A DNA stretch of 64,000 nt, taken from assembly GCA_022695795.1 (NCBI GenBank), contig MU404122.1:62001-126000 (forward strand), written 5' to 3'. Shown here one piece after another: positions 1 to 11,180 of the stretch. Numbering within the stretch: the stretch's first letter is position 1; the number at the start of each line of letters is the position of its first letter. The notes beneath the pieces were generated by a model. That model worked only from the letters and a program-made list of their open reading frames with translations. It made no database searches and was not told the DNA's origin. Source of the stretch: Biscogniauxia marginata. Lineage: Eukaryota; Ascomycota; Sordariomycetes; Xylariales; Xylariaceae. The translations under genes were made by a program, and so were the position numbers.

Positions 1-1
1 G

Positions 2-985
2 CAAGTCGCGCCGCTATACGCCGGCTTCTCGGGCGCCGACGTCAACATGCGGCAGGGCGTGTACCCGATGCAGCGCAAGGCGCCCCTGACGCCGGGATAC
101 TGCCTCGTCGGGACCGTAGTCGCCTCCGGCGGCGGCAAGAGCACGCCCGGCGGGTTCCGGCCCGGCGACCTCGTCGCCAGCCTGACCGTCTACGACGCGG
201 ACGCCACGCTCGTGAACCTCCCGGCCAAGCACCTCGTCCCCGTGCCCGCCGGCGTCTCGCCCCGGCGCGCCGCGCCCCTCGTCCTCGACTGGGCCACCGC
301 GTACGCCATGGTGTCCCAGACGGCCGACGTGCAGCCCGGGCAGCGCGTCTTCGTGCACGGGCTCAGCGGCGCCGTCGGCCACGCGCTCTCCGCGTTGTGT
401 CGCCTGCGCGGCGCGTCCGTGTACGGGACCGCGTCGCCGCGGAACCACGACGCCGCGCGGGCGGCCGGAGCCACCGAGGTCTTCGACTACGCGGACAAAG
501 GGTGGATGGATGCGATGCGCGCCCTCGGCGGCGCGCACGCCGTCTTCGACCCCCTCGGCTTCGGCAGCTGGGACGAGTCGTTCGAGATCCTGACGACGGG
601 CGCGGAGGGGGGCATCCTTGTGGGGTACGGATCGAATCTGCAGTCGCTTCCCGGCTCCTCATCATCGACGGGTGGTAGTGGTTCGTCGGGCTCTTCGACC
701 GTTAGCATGGTCAAGCTCTTGCTGCACAACGCGAATCTGTTCTGCAAGAAGCGCACGGCGTTTTATTACATCACGCGGGACGACGCCACTTTCCAGCCGA
801 ACTTGCGCGCGCTGTTTGCGCTGGCGCAGGAGGGCAAGATTGACATCAAGATTAAGAACATATGGCGGATGGACGACATCCAGGAAGCTCACCGGAGCTG
901 GGGCAAGGGCGCGGGCATCGGCTCTAACCTGATACAGGTTGCTAGCGACGATGTAATAAATGAAGTGGAAAGCAAATCTGGCTGA
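2..985 (+). CDS. MDR-family NAD(P)H quinone oxidoreductase, 5' end missing
   Basis: The reading frame is open from base 2, ahead of the first Met at 47, and ends at the TGA at 983-985, so the start lies left of the window; 327 residues are visible. It has the shape of a medium-chain dehydrogenase/reductase without an obvious structural-zinc cysteine cluster. A GroES-like part (GYCLVGTVVASGGG) is followed by a Rossmann nucleotide-binding segment with VHGLSGAVGHALSAL, then a beta strand ending VFDPLGF. This is the layout of zeta-crystallin or VAT1-like quinone reductases, which move hydride from NAD(P)H to quinones or enones. The substrate cannot be told. The first 600 bases are markedly GC-rich. 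An insert rich in Ser and Gly (SSSSTGGSGSSGSS) lies near codon 220 of the visible part. Family call is firm, exact function is not. Confidence 0.85.
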   Translation, partial: QVAPLYAGFSGADVNMRQGVYPMQRKAPLTPGYCLVGTVVASGGGKSTPGGFRPGDLVASLTVYDADATLVNLPAKHLVPVPAGVSPRRAAPLVLDWATAYAMVSQTADVQPGQRVFVHGLSGAVGHALSALCRLRGASVYGTASPRNHDAARAAGATEVFDYADKGWMDAMRALGGAHAVFDPLGFGSWDESFEILTTGAEGGILVGYGSNLQSLPGSSSSTGGSGSSGSSTVSMVKLLLHNANLFCKKRTAFYYITRDDATFQPNLRALFALAQEGKIDIKIKNIWRMDDIQEAHRSWGKGAGIGSNLIQVASDDVINEVESKSG

Positions 986-1704
986 GGTGCTAATTTATCG
1001 TTGATTGTACTCTTAAACGAGTTTGGCCGGCGTGTGGAAATATCTTTGTTGCCCCCCTTTCCCCTTTTCCTCCATGTATCTAGAGTATCTACCCCAAACA
1101 AGCCACGATATCCTAATAATACCGCTATTTTTATAGATGTTATACCAAGGCCTTGTCCTAAAGTCAATTGCATCCTGCTCGTAACCGCACGACTTCCAGT
1201 CTTTAAAACCGTAAACGCCAATCTGTTGAATCCTAGGTAGTTATGTGCGGAAGCCGTAGACTATTGTATGAACATTAGGCAGATATTGCTTGCACTAAAT
1301 ATGTAATGAGATAGCCTGTGAGGAGTTCTCATGCTTGAAATCTTTTGGTGTTGTGCTCATTATATGATAATGAACTAGGTAGCCCGAGGCAGAGCAAGTT
1401 CAAGAACCCCTCAATAATATTTTTTTCCAGAGCTAAAACGGGATTGGCCGCCTCATCAAACTCAATTTGGAAGATCTGCTTCTCAAGCCTTCGCGCGAAC
1501 ATCACCGCGAATGAGTGCAAGAACTCGGCAACATATTCAGCCCCCTTTCAATAATCCCACTATGTGTTACACAGTCGGTCCCGGCAACCAGACCGGAGCA
1601 AATTCTTCTCTTCAACATCATAAAACTCCATGCACGCACGACTAGATAAGGGGGTATCAAATGTCGAATATCAAAAATCCCAAAAAGAAAATCTCAGAGA
1701 CTTA
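986..1704. other. Intergenic, between convergent gene ends
   Basis: About 720 bases between the stop codons of the oxidoreductase (+) and the Impact-domain gene (-). It must hold both 3' UTRs. Short open frames here overlap each other on both strands and resemble nothing. No RNA gene or repeat was seen. Confidence 0.6.
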
Positions 1705-3507
1705 TCACTCGGCCTTCCGCCGCAACGCCAGGATATCCGCTAGTTTTAGATGGCCCTTAGCACCCCAACCTGAAGGGCCGCTATCTACTTCCGGCCGCAC
1801 CGTGACGTACCAGTTCCATGCGCGCCGGTCGAGGTCTGCCATGCTAAGGTGGTCGGCCCAGCTGTCGTACAGTAGTCTGATGGCGCCCAGCAGCCGGGCG
1901 ACGTTCTCCTCCTTCTCGAGCTCTAGGGTCTTGGCTGTCTTCCTCTTGGAAGGCTTCGCCGATATGCTGCCTTTCCGGGGCGTTGCTGATAGGCTATCTC
2001 CTTGTTTAGAGCTTCCATCCGCTGTTGCGGTACTACTAGCCATGCCATCTTCGGAGGCTTCAACTCTGGTGGCAAAGCTCTTGAAGAGGTAAGATTTTGC
2101 TGCTTCTGGTCTGTGGATTGGCATGCCAACCACGCCCGCTTCATACGACCGGCTAGATGCAGAACCGGCCGATACTGATTTGTTCTTCATGGCCTCTAGG
2201 TCTAGTCCCCAGAGAGCTTCATCGCCTAGAGTTGCCTGCTCTCCTGTGACCCGCAGGCGTTCTGCCAGGGCGTCCTTCAGGCAGTTTCGCATAATCCGCC
2301 AGCGGTCTGGACCGAGCATTATTCCACCGTACCAGCGCGTCATTACCACTAGCGTATTGACGGCATTTGTCTCGCGCATGTTCTTGAGCAGAAAGTCACC
2401 ACATCCAGTTTCACCATCGTCGAATGATTCCTCTTTGATTGTAGTGGCGTTGAATAGATTAGTGGGTACTCTGACCCGATACGCCCAGGCATTGTGTGAT
2501 GCAGTTTTGAGAGACGGAATGGTCGAAAATAGGGTGTGCAAAACTGATTGGCGTTGAGAAGTTTCTGTCAAGCTGGTAGCACGAACAATAAATGTAGACT
2601 GCTTTAGAGTGACAGGCTGACTTGCGGACCACGATCTCGAGAGTTGACTCGTAGGCGCATCACCACCTTCGCTCTGACTAATTCCTGTCTCTGTAGCGCT
2701 CGACGCAACACTTGTGTTGTTATTATCCTCTGAAGCATTATTTTCGTGCTCTACCTCCTCCTCTCCTTTCCATTCGTACCCACCCCTCTTGAGCACGGCC
2801 ACTTCCCGTCCCATTACCCTAACTCTCGGCTGTCCCTGGCCCCAACCTTCTTCATCCGCACTTGGACCCTTCTCCATGCCCAAGGAAACAGCTTTACTCC
2901 TCGAATTGGCGCTGACGACGGCCTGTGCCAGACTTAATCGACTTGAAGGGGGCTGCTCCGGCATCGTATATCGCAGAAGCTCTACGGCAAAGGCTAGAAC
3001 CAATGGCGCGCGATTGGTCAATAACACTATATCGGCAATCGCATCTTGATCGGTTTCTACGGGAAGCTCAAGGGACGCCTCGAATTCGCGAGGCGTGACG
3101 GGATCTGGGCCATCGAGATAGCCGGTATGGCTAGACGGTTTAGAGCGTTTCGCAGCGCTCGTCAGATCGGATGCGGCTCGCTTGGCGGCCGGGGAGGCAT
3201 TCGGGTTCTTCAGCCGGGCTTTGCAGGCATTATGGAGGGATCGGGCGACTTTTGGGTCGTTGACGGCGGATTCGACATCGGCGAGGGGACCATCAGCAAT
3301 CTGCTGGATGCTGGGTAGAGATAATTATCAGACGAAGCGCCCTCCGCTAGTAGTAATAAGACGATGCTGATGCTGCTAGTCTGAGACGTACCTGCGGAGG
3401 TTTTTGGCCTGCAGAGCCTTGACGCGGAGCATGGCATCTTTGATGGGGACTCTCATGCCCACCGTCATGAGCCGAATGAGCTCCTGGAGATCCTGCTGCG
3501 TGGCCAT
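1705..3507 (-). CDS. Impact (YIH1/UPF0029) domain protein, two exons
   Basis: Exon 1 is 3507-3392 and exon 2 is 3310-1705, separated by an 81-nt GTACGT..CAG intron (3311-3391). The joined frame gives about 573 residues. The start was chosen because the upstream exon opens MATQQDLQELIRLMTVG and reads in phase into exon 2. Residues 1-100 are helical and basic. The region around 130-220 is well ordered (RAPLVLAFAVELLRYTMPEQ) and ends in a GREVAVLKRGGYEW segment. The Impact N-terminal domain covers about 274-391, with SHNAWAYR, the DDGETGCGDFL motif and TRWYGGIMLGPDRW. YIH1/IMPACT proteins bind Gcn1 and damp Gcn2 signalling. This protein lacks the usual N-terminal RWD domain and is much longer than YIH1, so a Gcn2 role is only an inference. 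It is divergent from the OMS1-like gene. Confidence 0.82.
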
Positions 3508-4505
3508 GGTGGGCGAGACGACACGGCAAAGCTCAGGCCAGCTCAGCTCTTGAGGTCGTAGTGTTGATTGGGTTGGGAAAGTTGAACTCCTGAGTTGAGA
3601 AGAGTCACGATAGTCGATCCATGTCGTGCGGGCGCGTCAAAGGTCAGACGATGCGCGTCAAGGAGAGTCAATCCTGGTATGGGTACCTGGAACCCTGTTG
3701 GTTGGAGCTGATTAAGCTGGCCAAGACTGTGCGTCATCGAGGAGCTGCAGGTTCTTGAATGAATGGAACCCCCAGACCCCGCATATGGCGGAATATCTCG
3801 GCTCCCTGGCCCGTGCTCCAACTGGCTCTGGAGACCCACAGTCTATCGATAACCATACAGTGCATTTTGAGTGCAACCTCATATTATTACTGTCCCGTAC
3901 TTTCAGAACTACTTGACACTGTGCGTTCTCCATTGGAAGCCATATCTAGTTTAATTCTCAGAACCACTCATCCACCCAATGGTGATCTTGTGTTTGATAT
4001 TACAAAAATTCCCAACAAATCACGAGATTTCTGACTTTCGTTCGTCAGATCGTCACTCGACCTGCGTCACCGGGTTCCATCTACCATTGACATAGCTCTC
4101 GTCCGTGGGATCAACCCACCGGACTGATTCAGCAGGGGCCCCCAGACTGACTCGCTTGGATCCGGACGGAAATACGTGTAGATCGCCGCGAACTGTCGGC
4201 TGCTGGCTATCGGACCTTCGTAGGATGGGTCGATAAGCGCTGCATAGCTGAAGCAAGACGGCTAGCGAGAATCATTATCGCCATCTTTATGAGGTAGACC
4301 CTGTCGTGTCGGGTGCTTCTGGGGAACCTAGGGTAGGGAGCTTGGACTGGACTGGATTCTCCTGGTTGGGCAACCTGGCTTGGTTCCCGCCAAGTCGGCG
4401 TGAATCGCACGTGCGGCCTGTTGAACAAGTAACAGGCTAACTGAAAACTTGCGAGTGGTTGACTTGCTGTGAGGTGAGCTGGCCGGCTAGGCTGACAGGA
4501 TCACA
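3508..4505. promoter_or_regulatory. Shared upstream region of two divergent genes
   Basis: Just under 1 kb separates the start codons of the Impact-domain gene (reading left) and the OMS1-like gene (reading right), so both promoters must lie here. No convincing TATA box or operator could be singled out. Small open frames in it overlap on both strands and were not called. Confidence 0.55.
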
Positions 4506-6053
4506 ATGCAGTCCATCTGCATGCACCGTCGTGTTGTCAAAGTGGCCTGGTTCTGGTCTCGGACGCTACGTGGTGGTGATAACTTCAGGATACCTGGGGC
4601 GGTGAAGCTAAACTGCCGGCGACACGTTTCCTCATCGCGATCACCACCACCAGCAGCGGGAGGGGGAGGGGGAGGGGCCAAGGAGCAAAAAGTACCCGCA
4701 GCCAAACCCCTTTCCTTCCGGCCAACCAGCATCAAGAAACCTAATACGGTTCCTCGTTCACATAAGCATGAACAGGCTGGCAGTAACAACGCGAAGCAAC
4801 CAGTTGCGGACCTAGTGCGGAACCGGTGGATTGCGCTGTTTGGCTTCGGCGCTGCGGCGCTATGCATCGGCTCCTTCACGGCGAGCCTGGCCTTCCACTG
4901 GTACACTGATGTGCCGGCCCCATGCTACCCCCTAGGCTGCGAGCCTGAGGTGCCTACTGGCCGGCCGTTGATCCAATCGCCTTACGAATTCGACCTGCAC
5001 CTTGACAAGTCGGAGCACCGGTATGGAATCACTAAGTTGCGGCGGTACTTGGCGGCCGAAGCGCGGGGCCACGTGCTTGAGGTCGCCATCGGCACGGGGC
5101 GGAACCTCGAGTTCTACGACTGGGGCACGGTGACGGAGGAGCTAGTCCCTCCCGAGGAGAGAGATAAGGAGGAGGCGTCGTGGTGGTGGGGGAAGAACAA
5201 AACTAACAAGGCGCCGGGTAAGGGAGAACAGGACCGAAAGGCTGTTCTCAGCTTCACCGGCCTCGACATCTCTCCGTCCATGCTAGACATTACTTTACGG
5301 CGGATACGACAGGTCATCCCGTACATGGTAGATGTTGTACCCAAGAAACCATCCTTCGCGCAATTAGCCTCGACAAACACTATCACTACTGCAGATAATA
5401 ACAACACCTCAATCCCCGCGGTCTCCCTCGTCTCGAACCGAATCCGCATCCTCCAATCTAACGCTCAATCCCTCCCCATACCTCTCCCCCCTACTCTCAC
5501 ATCCTCTAACCAACCCCCCCAGCCTCCCCCGAGATACTATGATACCGTCATCCAGACCTTCGGCCTTTGCAGCGTCCGCGACCCGGTCGCGCTAATCGCC
5601 AACCTGGCGCGCGTCGTGCGCCCCGGCAGCGGCCGCATCCTGCTCTTCGAGCACGGCCGCAGCAACTGGTGGGAGTTCGTGAACGGGATGCTAGACCGCA
5701 GCGCGCGGGGCCACTTCGAGCGCTTCGGGTGCTGGTGGAACCGCGACGTCGAGGCCATCGTGCGCGAGGCCGAGCGCGTCATCCCCGGGCTCGAGGTCCG
5801 CCGGCTCGAGCGGCCTGGGTGGGTCACCTTCGGCACGAACGTGCTCGTCGAGCTGGGGGTCAGGCAGGAGGAGCAGCGGGCAAAGGATGGTGCGAAGGGA
5901 GTGGGGAAGGGGAGTGAGGGGGGCGAGAAGAAGGGCTGGATGTCCTTCTTCTCATCATCTGCGGCTTCACCCTCGTCTTCATCTTCGTCCCCTCCGTCCT
6001 CGAGCGCCCTGCTGTCTGTGAAGAAACGGGATGATGAGCCGAAGAAGGACTAG
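4506..6053 (+). CDS. OMS1-like mitochondrial inner-membrane methyltransferase
   Basis: A single exon of 515 residues. The N-terminus (MQSICMHRRVVKVAWFWSR, then CRRHVSSSR) is basic and free of acidic residues, as in mitochondrial presequences. One membrane segment lies at about 108-132. A class I SAM-dependent methyltransferase domain follows: motif I EVAIGTGRN at 192-200, the acidic GLDIS loop at 252-256, YDTVIQTFGLCSV, and RPGSGRILLFEHGRS. Yeast Oms1 has this same arrangement and affects respiratory-chain and coenzyme Q functions; its substrate was not settled in what I know, so none is assigned. A low-complexity, charged insert separates motif I from the acidic loop, and the C-terminus is a Ser-rich tail ending in lysines. 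Both could be fungal-specific linkers. Stop is TAG at 6051-6053. Confidence 0.85.
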   Translation: MQSICMHRRVVKVAWFWSRTLRGGDNFRIPGAVKLNCRRHVSSSRSPPPAAGGGGGGAKEQKVPAAKPLSFRPTSIKKPNTVPRSHKHEQAGSNNAKQPVADLVRNRWIALFGFGAAALCIGSFTASLAFHWYTDVPAPCYPLGCEPEVPTGRPLIQSPYEFDLHLDKSEHRYGITKLRRYLAAEARGHVLEVAIGTGRNLEFYDWGTVTEELVPPEERDKEEASWWWGKNKTNKAPGKGEQDRKAVLSFTGLDISPSMLDITLRRIRQVIPYMVDVVPKKPSFAQLASTNTITTADNNNTSIPAVSLVSNRIRILQSNAQSLPIPLPPTLTSSNQPPQPPPRYYDTVIQTFGLCSVRDPVALIANLARVVRPGSGRILLFEHGRSNWWEFVNGMLDRSARGHFERFGCWWNRDVEAIVREAERVIPGLEVRRLERPGWVTFGTNVLVELGVRQEEQRAKDGAKGVGKGSEGGEKKGWMSFFSSSAASPSSSSSSPPSSSALLSVKKRDDEPKKD

Positions 6054-7690
6054 TGTACCGACCAAATGATTAGGCGATGTGGATGAAATTACTGCAAAAT
6101 TGTACAAGCTGTACAGTTCCCTATTCGAAGGAAAGGGAGAAATGGGACGATGAAGAGGACACACCCGCACCTTCTGTTCACTTACGTGTATTCCCATTTC
6201 TCTTACCCAACGCCGTATACCTGTACATAGGTAGGTACATACATGCTCTATACTATATGCTCTATACCTATATAAAAGGGGGGGCGGTGGGGGTATACAT
6301 ATGTATATTGGTGGGCAAAATCTATTTGGTATATCAGGTATCTACTTAACCTGCCTCACTCATCTGCGATAACTTGTTTGTATATATCTATATAACTATG
6401 TATATAGCCACTTATAAGTGTATAGTATACATATCGACGTAGAGAGTAGATAGGTAATTAAAGCTGTGTAAGAGCAAAGCTATCGTACTATGTAGATACC
6501 TAGGTAGGTAATGCTAACAACTTAACAAAATGGGTAACATGTAGTTAGTCCGTTTATGCAAGCGTTGCGTGCGTGTATCCGCCTCATAGGTTCGTCTTCG
6601 GCATCCAATCCGGTCGGTTCAAAGCTACCTGGTATGTTCTTATGTACGTACATTTGATACAACTCATCATTGACTTCCCCAGTTCCAACTTTCTATACCC
6701 CTACCCACCTATTGAAACCAACCAGTCACTTAGATCAATTGGGATTACATATGCCCATCAAGTCATAACCTCAAGACCAGAAGGCCCATTGTCAAATCAG
6801 GGTTCGTAGGTTTATAACACGACGGGCCCTTCAATTCAATTGATCGGGATATTTTCTAGCTATCCCGCAAGCTATTTCTCCCATAGTAATATAGCACCGA
6901 AAAAAGCAGGTTGCCATTGACCGTTCGTCCCCGGTTTTTCTTCTTCCCTTGACCGCTCTTCGGCATGCGCTTTTGGCGCTAAGGTAATAAATAGATTTTA
7001 GTCGGATGAGAAGAGTTCTAGCCATTATTCGCATACTCTCGCGTCTAGCTTTTTTTTCTTCTACTCCTTGCCCTCCTTTCTGTGTTAATCTATATACAGG
7101 GTTCTTTTTTTCAGCCGGGAGACTTTTCTCCTTTTCTTGTCCACTCCCCTTAAATATTTTTCTTTTCATCCTCTCATCTTCATTCGTCCTCTCGTAACAT
7201 CAAATAAAAAGGTATCCGGATCTCATGAAAAAAAAAAAAAGAAGGACGATGCATACATCGCCGCAAGGTCCCCAGGGTTGCCGTTATTGGCCGCCCATTT
7301 ATAGACTAGTCCCACAAGTCGCCTTCCATGAGACCCAACCCAGCACGTGTAGCTGCCAGCCCAAGCGCTTCATCTAGCATAGTCATACAGATCTTGTGTC
7401 TCTAACTAGCAAAATAAATGCTAAAGAAGCAGATATCTTAAGACATCTACCAGTCAAGATGGGCCGACAACAGCGGAGAGAAATCAATGTAGAAAAGTAG
7501 GAAAGCGGCGCCTTTCTTGAGAACAAATACGCCAGTCGCCCCACTCCCCGCTTCGTGTAAACGCAATTCCTGAAGTCTCTTTTCCATCGTACACACATCT
7601 CCCCAACGCGCTCGTCGCATTTATCAAACCCGCGTCTAGAAACGGCTGTAGACTCCGACGGAAGTAGTATCGTGAGGCCTACTAGGACTC
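6054..7690. other. Intergenic between two convergent gene ends
   Basis: About 1.6 kb between the stops of the OMS1-like gene (+) and the GDS1-like gene (-). It is AT-rich and contains many copies of a TAGGTA/TACCTA word (for example near 6230, 6450 and 6500). It also has pyrimidine-rich stretches and an A-run near 7230. No protein-coding gene, tRNA or repeat family was recognised. Confidence 0.55.
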
Positions 7691-8944
7691 CTAAAAGTCA
7701 TCGAGCAAGCAATCAAGCTCATCCAGCTCGACGGTTTCGGGGCTCCTGTCCCAATCGAGCAGGGCGTCCAACTTGGACCAATTCTCCGCCTCGTCGTCTC
7801 TTTTTGCGGATAGTATCAAGCTAGGGCGCATGGCTGGGCTAGTCATGAATGCCATGTGTGGTAGTAGACTGGGCGCCAGACCTCTGTGAGGTTCGCCAAA
7901 GAGCTGCTCGTTCTGCATTCCATCGTCTATCGGGGCCTGGTCCGCCGGGGAAGCAGTGAGCAGGCCGCCACTGGCTTTTCTCTTTTGCAGCCCGTCTGCC
8001 GTTTGTGTAAACTCCTTCTCATCTTTCTCTAGCGGGGGCTCATCCCCTCTATGATTGCGCGGCAGACTAGAGATGGCCCGTTGGTGCCCGGAAACAGAGC
8101 CCATCGGCGTAACGGGCATCGGGATATCTTCGTCCACGTCATCAAACTCAGGGGAAGAAAGATCAACTTCTGGGGAAATGCTGAGCTCTCTTCTCCGGTC
8201 ACCGTCAGTATCCTCAGAGGTGGAGGCTGAACTTGACAGTGACGGAGTTATGATCGAACGTTGAACGGACAAGGGGTCCGGGAGGGGTAGGTGGGGGCAG
8301 GTGGTGAGATAGAAATAGGTACGTCTCGGGTGGACGGTCTCGAGCTCCTTAGCCAGAGGACAAGGGGTGGTGGCGGACCAACACGATCGCTTCAAGTACG
8401 TAGAGAGTCGAGAAGAAATGATGGCGCAAGGATTCGCGGACCTAGGACTGAAGTAAGCATGATGGGGAATTGAGTTGTAAACAAGGGACTGGACTTACTG
8501 TTGAACTATCTTGACCTGGGCCATGAGTATGGCAGATAGGTCCTTGACAAGATGAGGGCGGTTCCGAGTCTCTTGTAGTCGCACGATAACAGCCGAGACA
8601 ATCTCATCGTTTATACCTTCTAGATCGACGGGCTTGATCTCGGTCGGCTCGGACTCGTCCCTCTCGATGGAGACATGTAGACCGGGCGAAGGTGGCGGGG
8701 TGTTGCCGTACCTTGTCGAAGCTACGGCAGGCTTGGTGCTCGGCGCGAAGGTAACGGAGCAAGACGGAGAGCCATTATGCGAGCGTTTAAGCTTCTTGTT
8801 GGGGTGCGGTGAACTCTCGACAGAGGATCTGGGGCTCGGCATGTTGTTGTTATTGTTGCTGTTGTTGAGCGCCGAGCGGTTTACGGGAACGTGGATACCG
8901 AGGGATGGGAGAGACAGCGATTTGCGACGGGTGTTGTACGGCAT
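7691..8944 (-). CDS. GDS1-like winged-helix protein, two exons
   Basis: Exon 1 is 8944-8499 and exon 2 is 8441-7691, with a 57-nt GTAAGT..TAG intron (8442-8498); the product is about 398 residues. The only ordered part straddles the intron, about residues 109-200: DEIVSAVIVRLQETRNRPHLVKDLS, then AIISSRLSTYLKRS, then ELETVHPRRTYFYLTT. This is the helix-helix-wing pattern of the fungal GDS1-type winged-helix domain, usually taken as DNA-binding. The rest is low-complexity: poly-Asn and Ser/Pro-rich at the start, acidic and Ser-rich in the middle, and a conserved-looking acidic end (WSKLDALLDWDR, then ELDELDCLLDDF) that could be an activation or docking motif. A second in-frame acceptor (CAG) 6 nt upstream would add two residues. 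The role is inferred as nuclear regulation; targets are unknown. Confidence 0.78.
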
Positions 8945-9140
8945 GATGGGCGAACACGGCAGGAGTCAAATAGGCAGGGCACAAGTGTATCTGGGTGTCT
9001 TATACTCAATGGCAGCGTGAACCAGGGAGGAGAGATGGGGCGCGGTGGTTCCAGCTCACGAATAGAGTTGACGCGGGGAGGTACGGTGCAAGAGAGACGG
9101 GGGAGTAGTATTATTAGACTGTAGATGAGGTTGGAGGCGA

Positions 9141-9155
9141 GGGGGGGGGGGGGGG
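9141..9155. repeat. Poly-G tract (15 G)
   Basis: An uninterrupted run of 15 G, C on the strand of the GDS1-like gene, about 200 bases upstream of its start codon. Runs of this length are prone to length error in sequencing. Confidence 0.9.
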
Positions 9156-9730
9156 ATTGGGGAAAGGCGGTGGGAGGGAGAGTGACAAGAAGGAGGAGGA
9201 GGGACGAAGATTGCGACGGCGACGAAGGCTTGCAGACGTGATTGTTGATGCGACGAATTGGGAGGGAAGGAAGAGAGCGGGAGAGTTCGCTGGACTGCTG
9301 GACCTTAGGACGACGGCGGAAGGCTCGAACACTGTACAATATACATGCGCTACCACTGGTCTAACCGACGTAGTGCTGTGGATGCCCTGCTGGATACTAC
9401 CTATTAGGTGACTACCTGGTGTATGATAGGTGATTGGAGACGGGAGGGGAGGAAAGAGTGGGAAATAGGAAAAGAAAAAAAAGGGCCATGCCGTAAGTAA
9501 TAATAAAAGAACTAACACGCGCTATACACTAACAATGTACCTTATGTAGTACATGCAACAACTCTCTAGGTTGTGCTTCTTACGGGGATGAAGTTTGTTG
9601 TATGGAACAGATGATGTATGCAGTACGTAGTGAAAGTACCCTGTACATACGTCGACACATTGGCATGGGCTAGTGTAAGTGTCAGGCCAGGCAACGGACA
9701 GAGGAGGGAAGGAAGGGCAGCGGAAAAGGG

Positions 9731-9762
9731 AAAAAAAAAAAAAAGAGAGAGAGAGAGAGAGA
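9731..9762. repeat. A-run joined to (GA)n microsatellite
   Basis: Fourteen A are followed by about nine GA units. On the opposite strand this is a CT-rich tract ending in T, of the kind found in fungal promoters and leaders. Confidence 0.9.
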
Positions 9763-10559
9763 AAAGGTTGTGGAGCTGAGGGACTTCAGCAGTGACATGG
9801 CTGAACCTTGTAGATGCTCCGGGCTTGCTAGCAAAACTCATACAAACCAGTAGCTCAGCCTCGAGTGAGGGAAGTATCTTTTTTGGCCCCATCCGTGCTA
9901 CCCCCCCTTGTCGCACTGGCAGGGATTTAGTCCTTGCTGCTTGACTTGCCCCGTCTAGCTTGCGGCCCAATAGGAGTTAACCTGACACAGTCGTCTTGTC
10001 GTTCGTTGCTGGTGTTTTGTTTTCTTTTTAAGGGTCCTTGTCTCTGGTGTTCGTGGTGACTTCAATCATTATTACGCAAGAGTTGCCGCTAGGTGACTTC
10101 ACCAGTGACTACACTAGACGATTGTTCGGTAGTCTCGGCCGCTGAACCCTTTTTAGCTGTCACCTCATTTACCAACATTTGATCCTCGGCTTTGCAGGCT
10201 TCTGCTTTGTTTACTTGGACGGAATCGCACGAGGAATGCGAGAACAAGCTGGAGGGCGAGGGAGAAAAAAAAAAGGCGGTAAGAAATGCAGGTAAGGCAT
10301 TGTGCATGAAGGATGTCCGTCCTAGTGCAGAAGCAGCTGTATTGGTTGTAAGTGATGGTTGGACCCAAACAATTGCATGTGCCACAGCGGTTGTACATGT
10401 CCAGTACAGAAGAATTGCCACGTTCTGATTGGTGTTCCCTGGGCCTCGTCACCTAAAAAGGGAGTGCGGGTTTGGCCCCGTTTCAAACCAGGGATGAGGT
10501 GGGGTAACAACAAGTTGCAGAGGTGGGTTGCAGATTTTACCAGTGGGAAAAAAATAAAA

Positions 10560-10594
10560 TTGTGTGTGTGCGTGCGTGTGTGTGTGTATGTGTG
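10560..10594. repeat. (TG)n microsatellite, imperfect
   Basis: A run of TG dinucleotides broken by a few CG and TA steps, followed by a short GA-rich tract. Confidence 0.85.
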
Positions 10595-11164
10595 AAAGAG
10601 AGAGAAAGAGAGCAACCTGAAAGATGATCTACTACATAAGAGCATTTAACTGCCGTAACATATTGAGTTAATATTATTACTAGCTAGGTAGCGACTACCT
10701 ATTGTTAGGTCAGTGGATTAGAGTATTTGAGAACGGACGGAAATACAATTTTCGAGAAGAAGGAATAAAGCTAAAAAAGAAAAGTAAAAAAATTTTAGTC
10801 GAGGAAAAAAAGTTTTTGGTGGGACTCGACTTTGTGCGTGCGGAGTAGGTGGGAAAGACGAAGAAAAAAAAAGCGAGAAAGAAAAGATGAGAACAGGGAT
10901 CCGTGCACCAACCACATGGTAGGTTTACCTTTATTGCCGAAGGCGATCTTATGTTGTTAAGCGCTAGTGACCAACCTTCTTCACTTGTTGCCTCCAATCG
11001 TCCGTGCCCCCCGTGCCCCTCCATGTTATTATTATTGACGAGTTACATACCTACGTACATGTACGATCATATAGGGAGATGTTTTAGTTAGAAAGCCTGG
11101 CCGAAAACAGTTGCTACATTTATAAGTAGAGACAAAAATTGTTCACAACCTCTCGGGAAGCTAC

Positions 11165-11180
11165 ATATATATATATATAT
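11165..11180. repeat. (TA)n microsatellite
   Basis: Eight TA units in the gene-free stretch between the GDS1-like gene and DNA2. Confidence 0.85.

Noticed and set aside
1661..3049. Plus-strand frames of 90-144 codons over the Impact-domain gene
   Set aside because: Mirror images of a well-supported gene on the other strand.
10470..10500. T-loop-like text (GTTTCAAACC) suggesting a tRNA
   Set aside because: No matching acceptor or anticodon stem could be folded around it.
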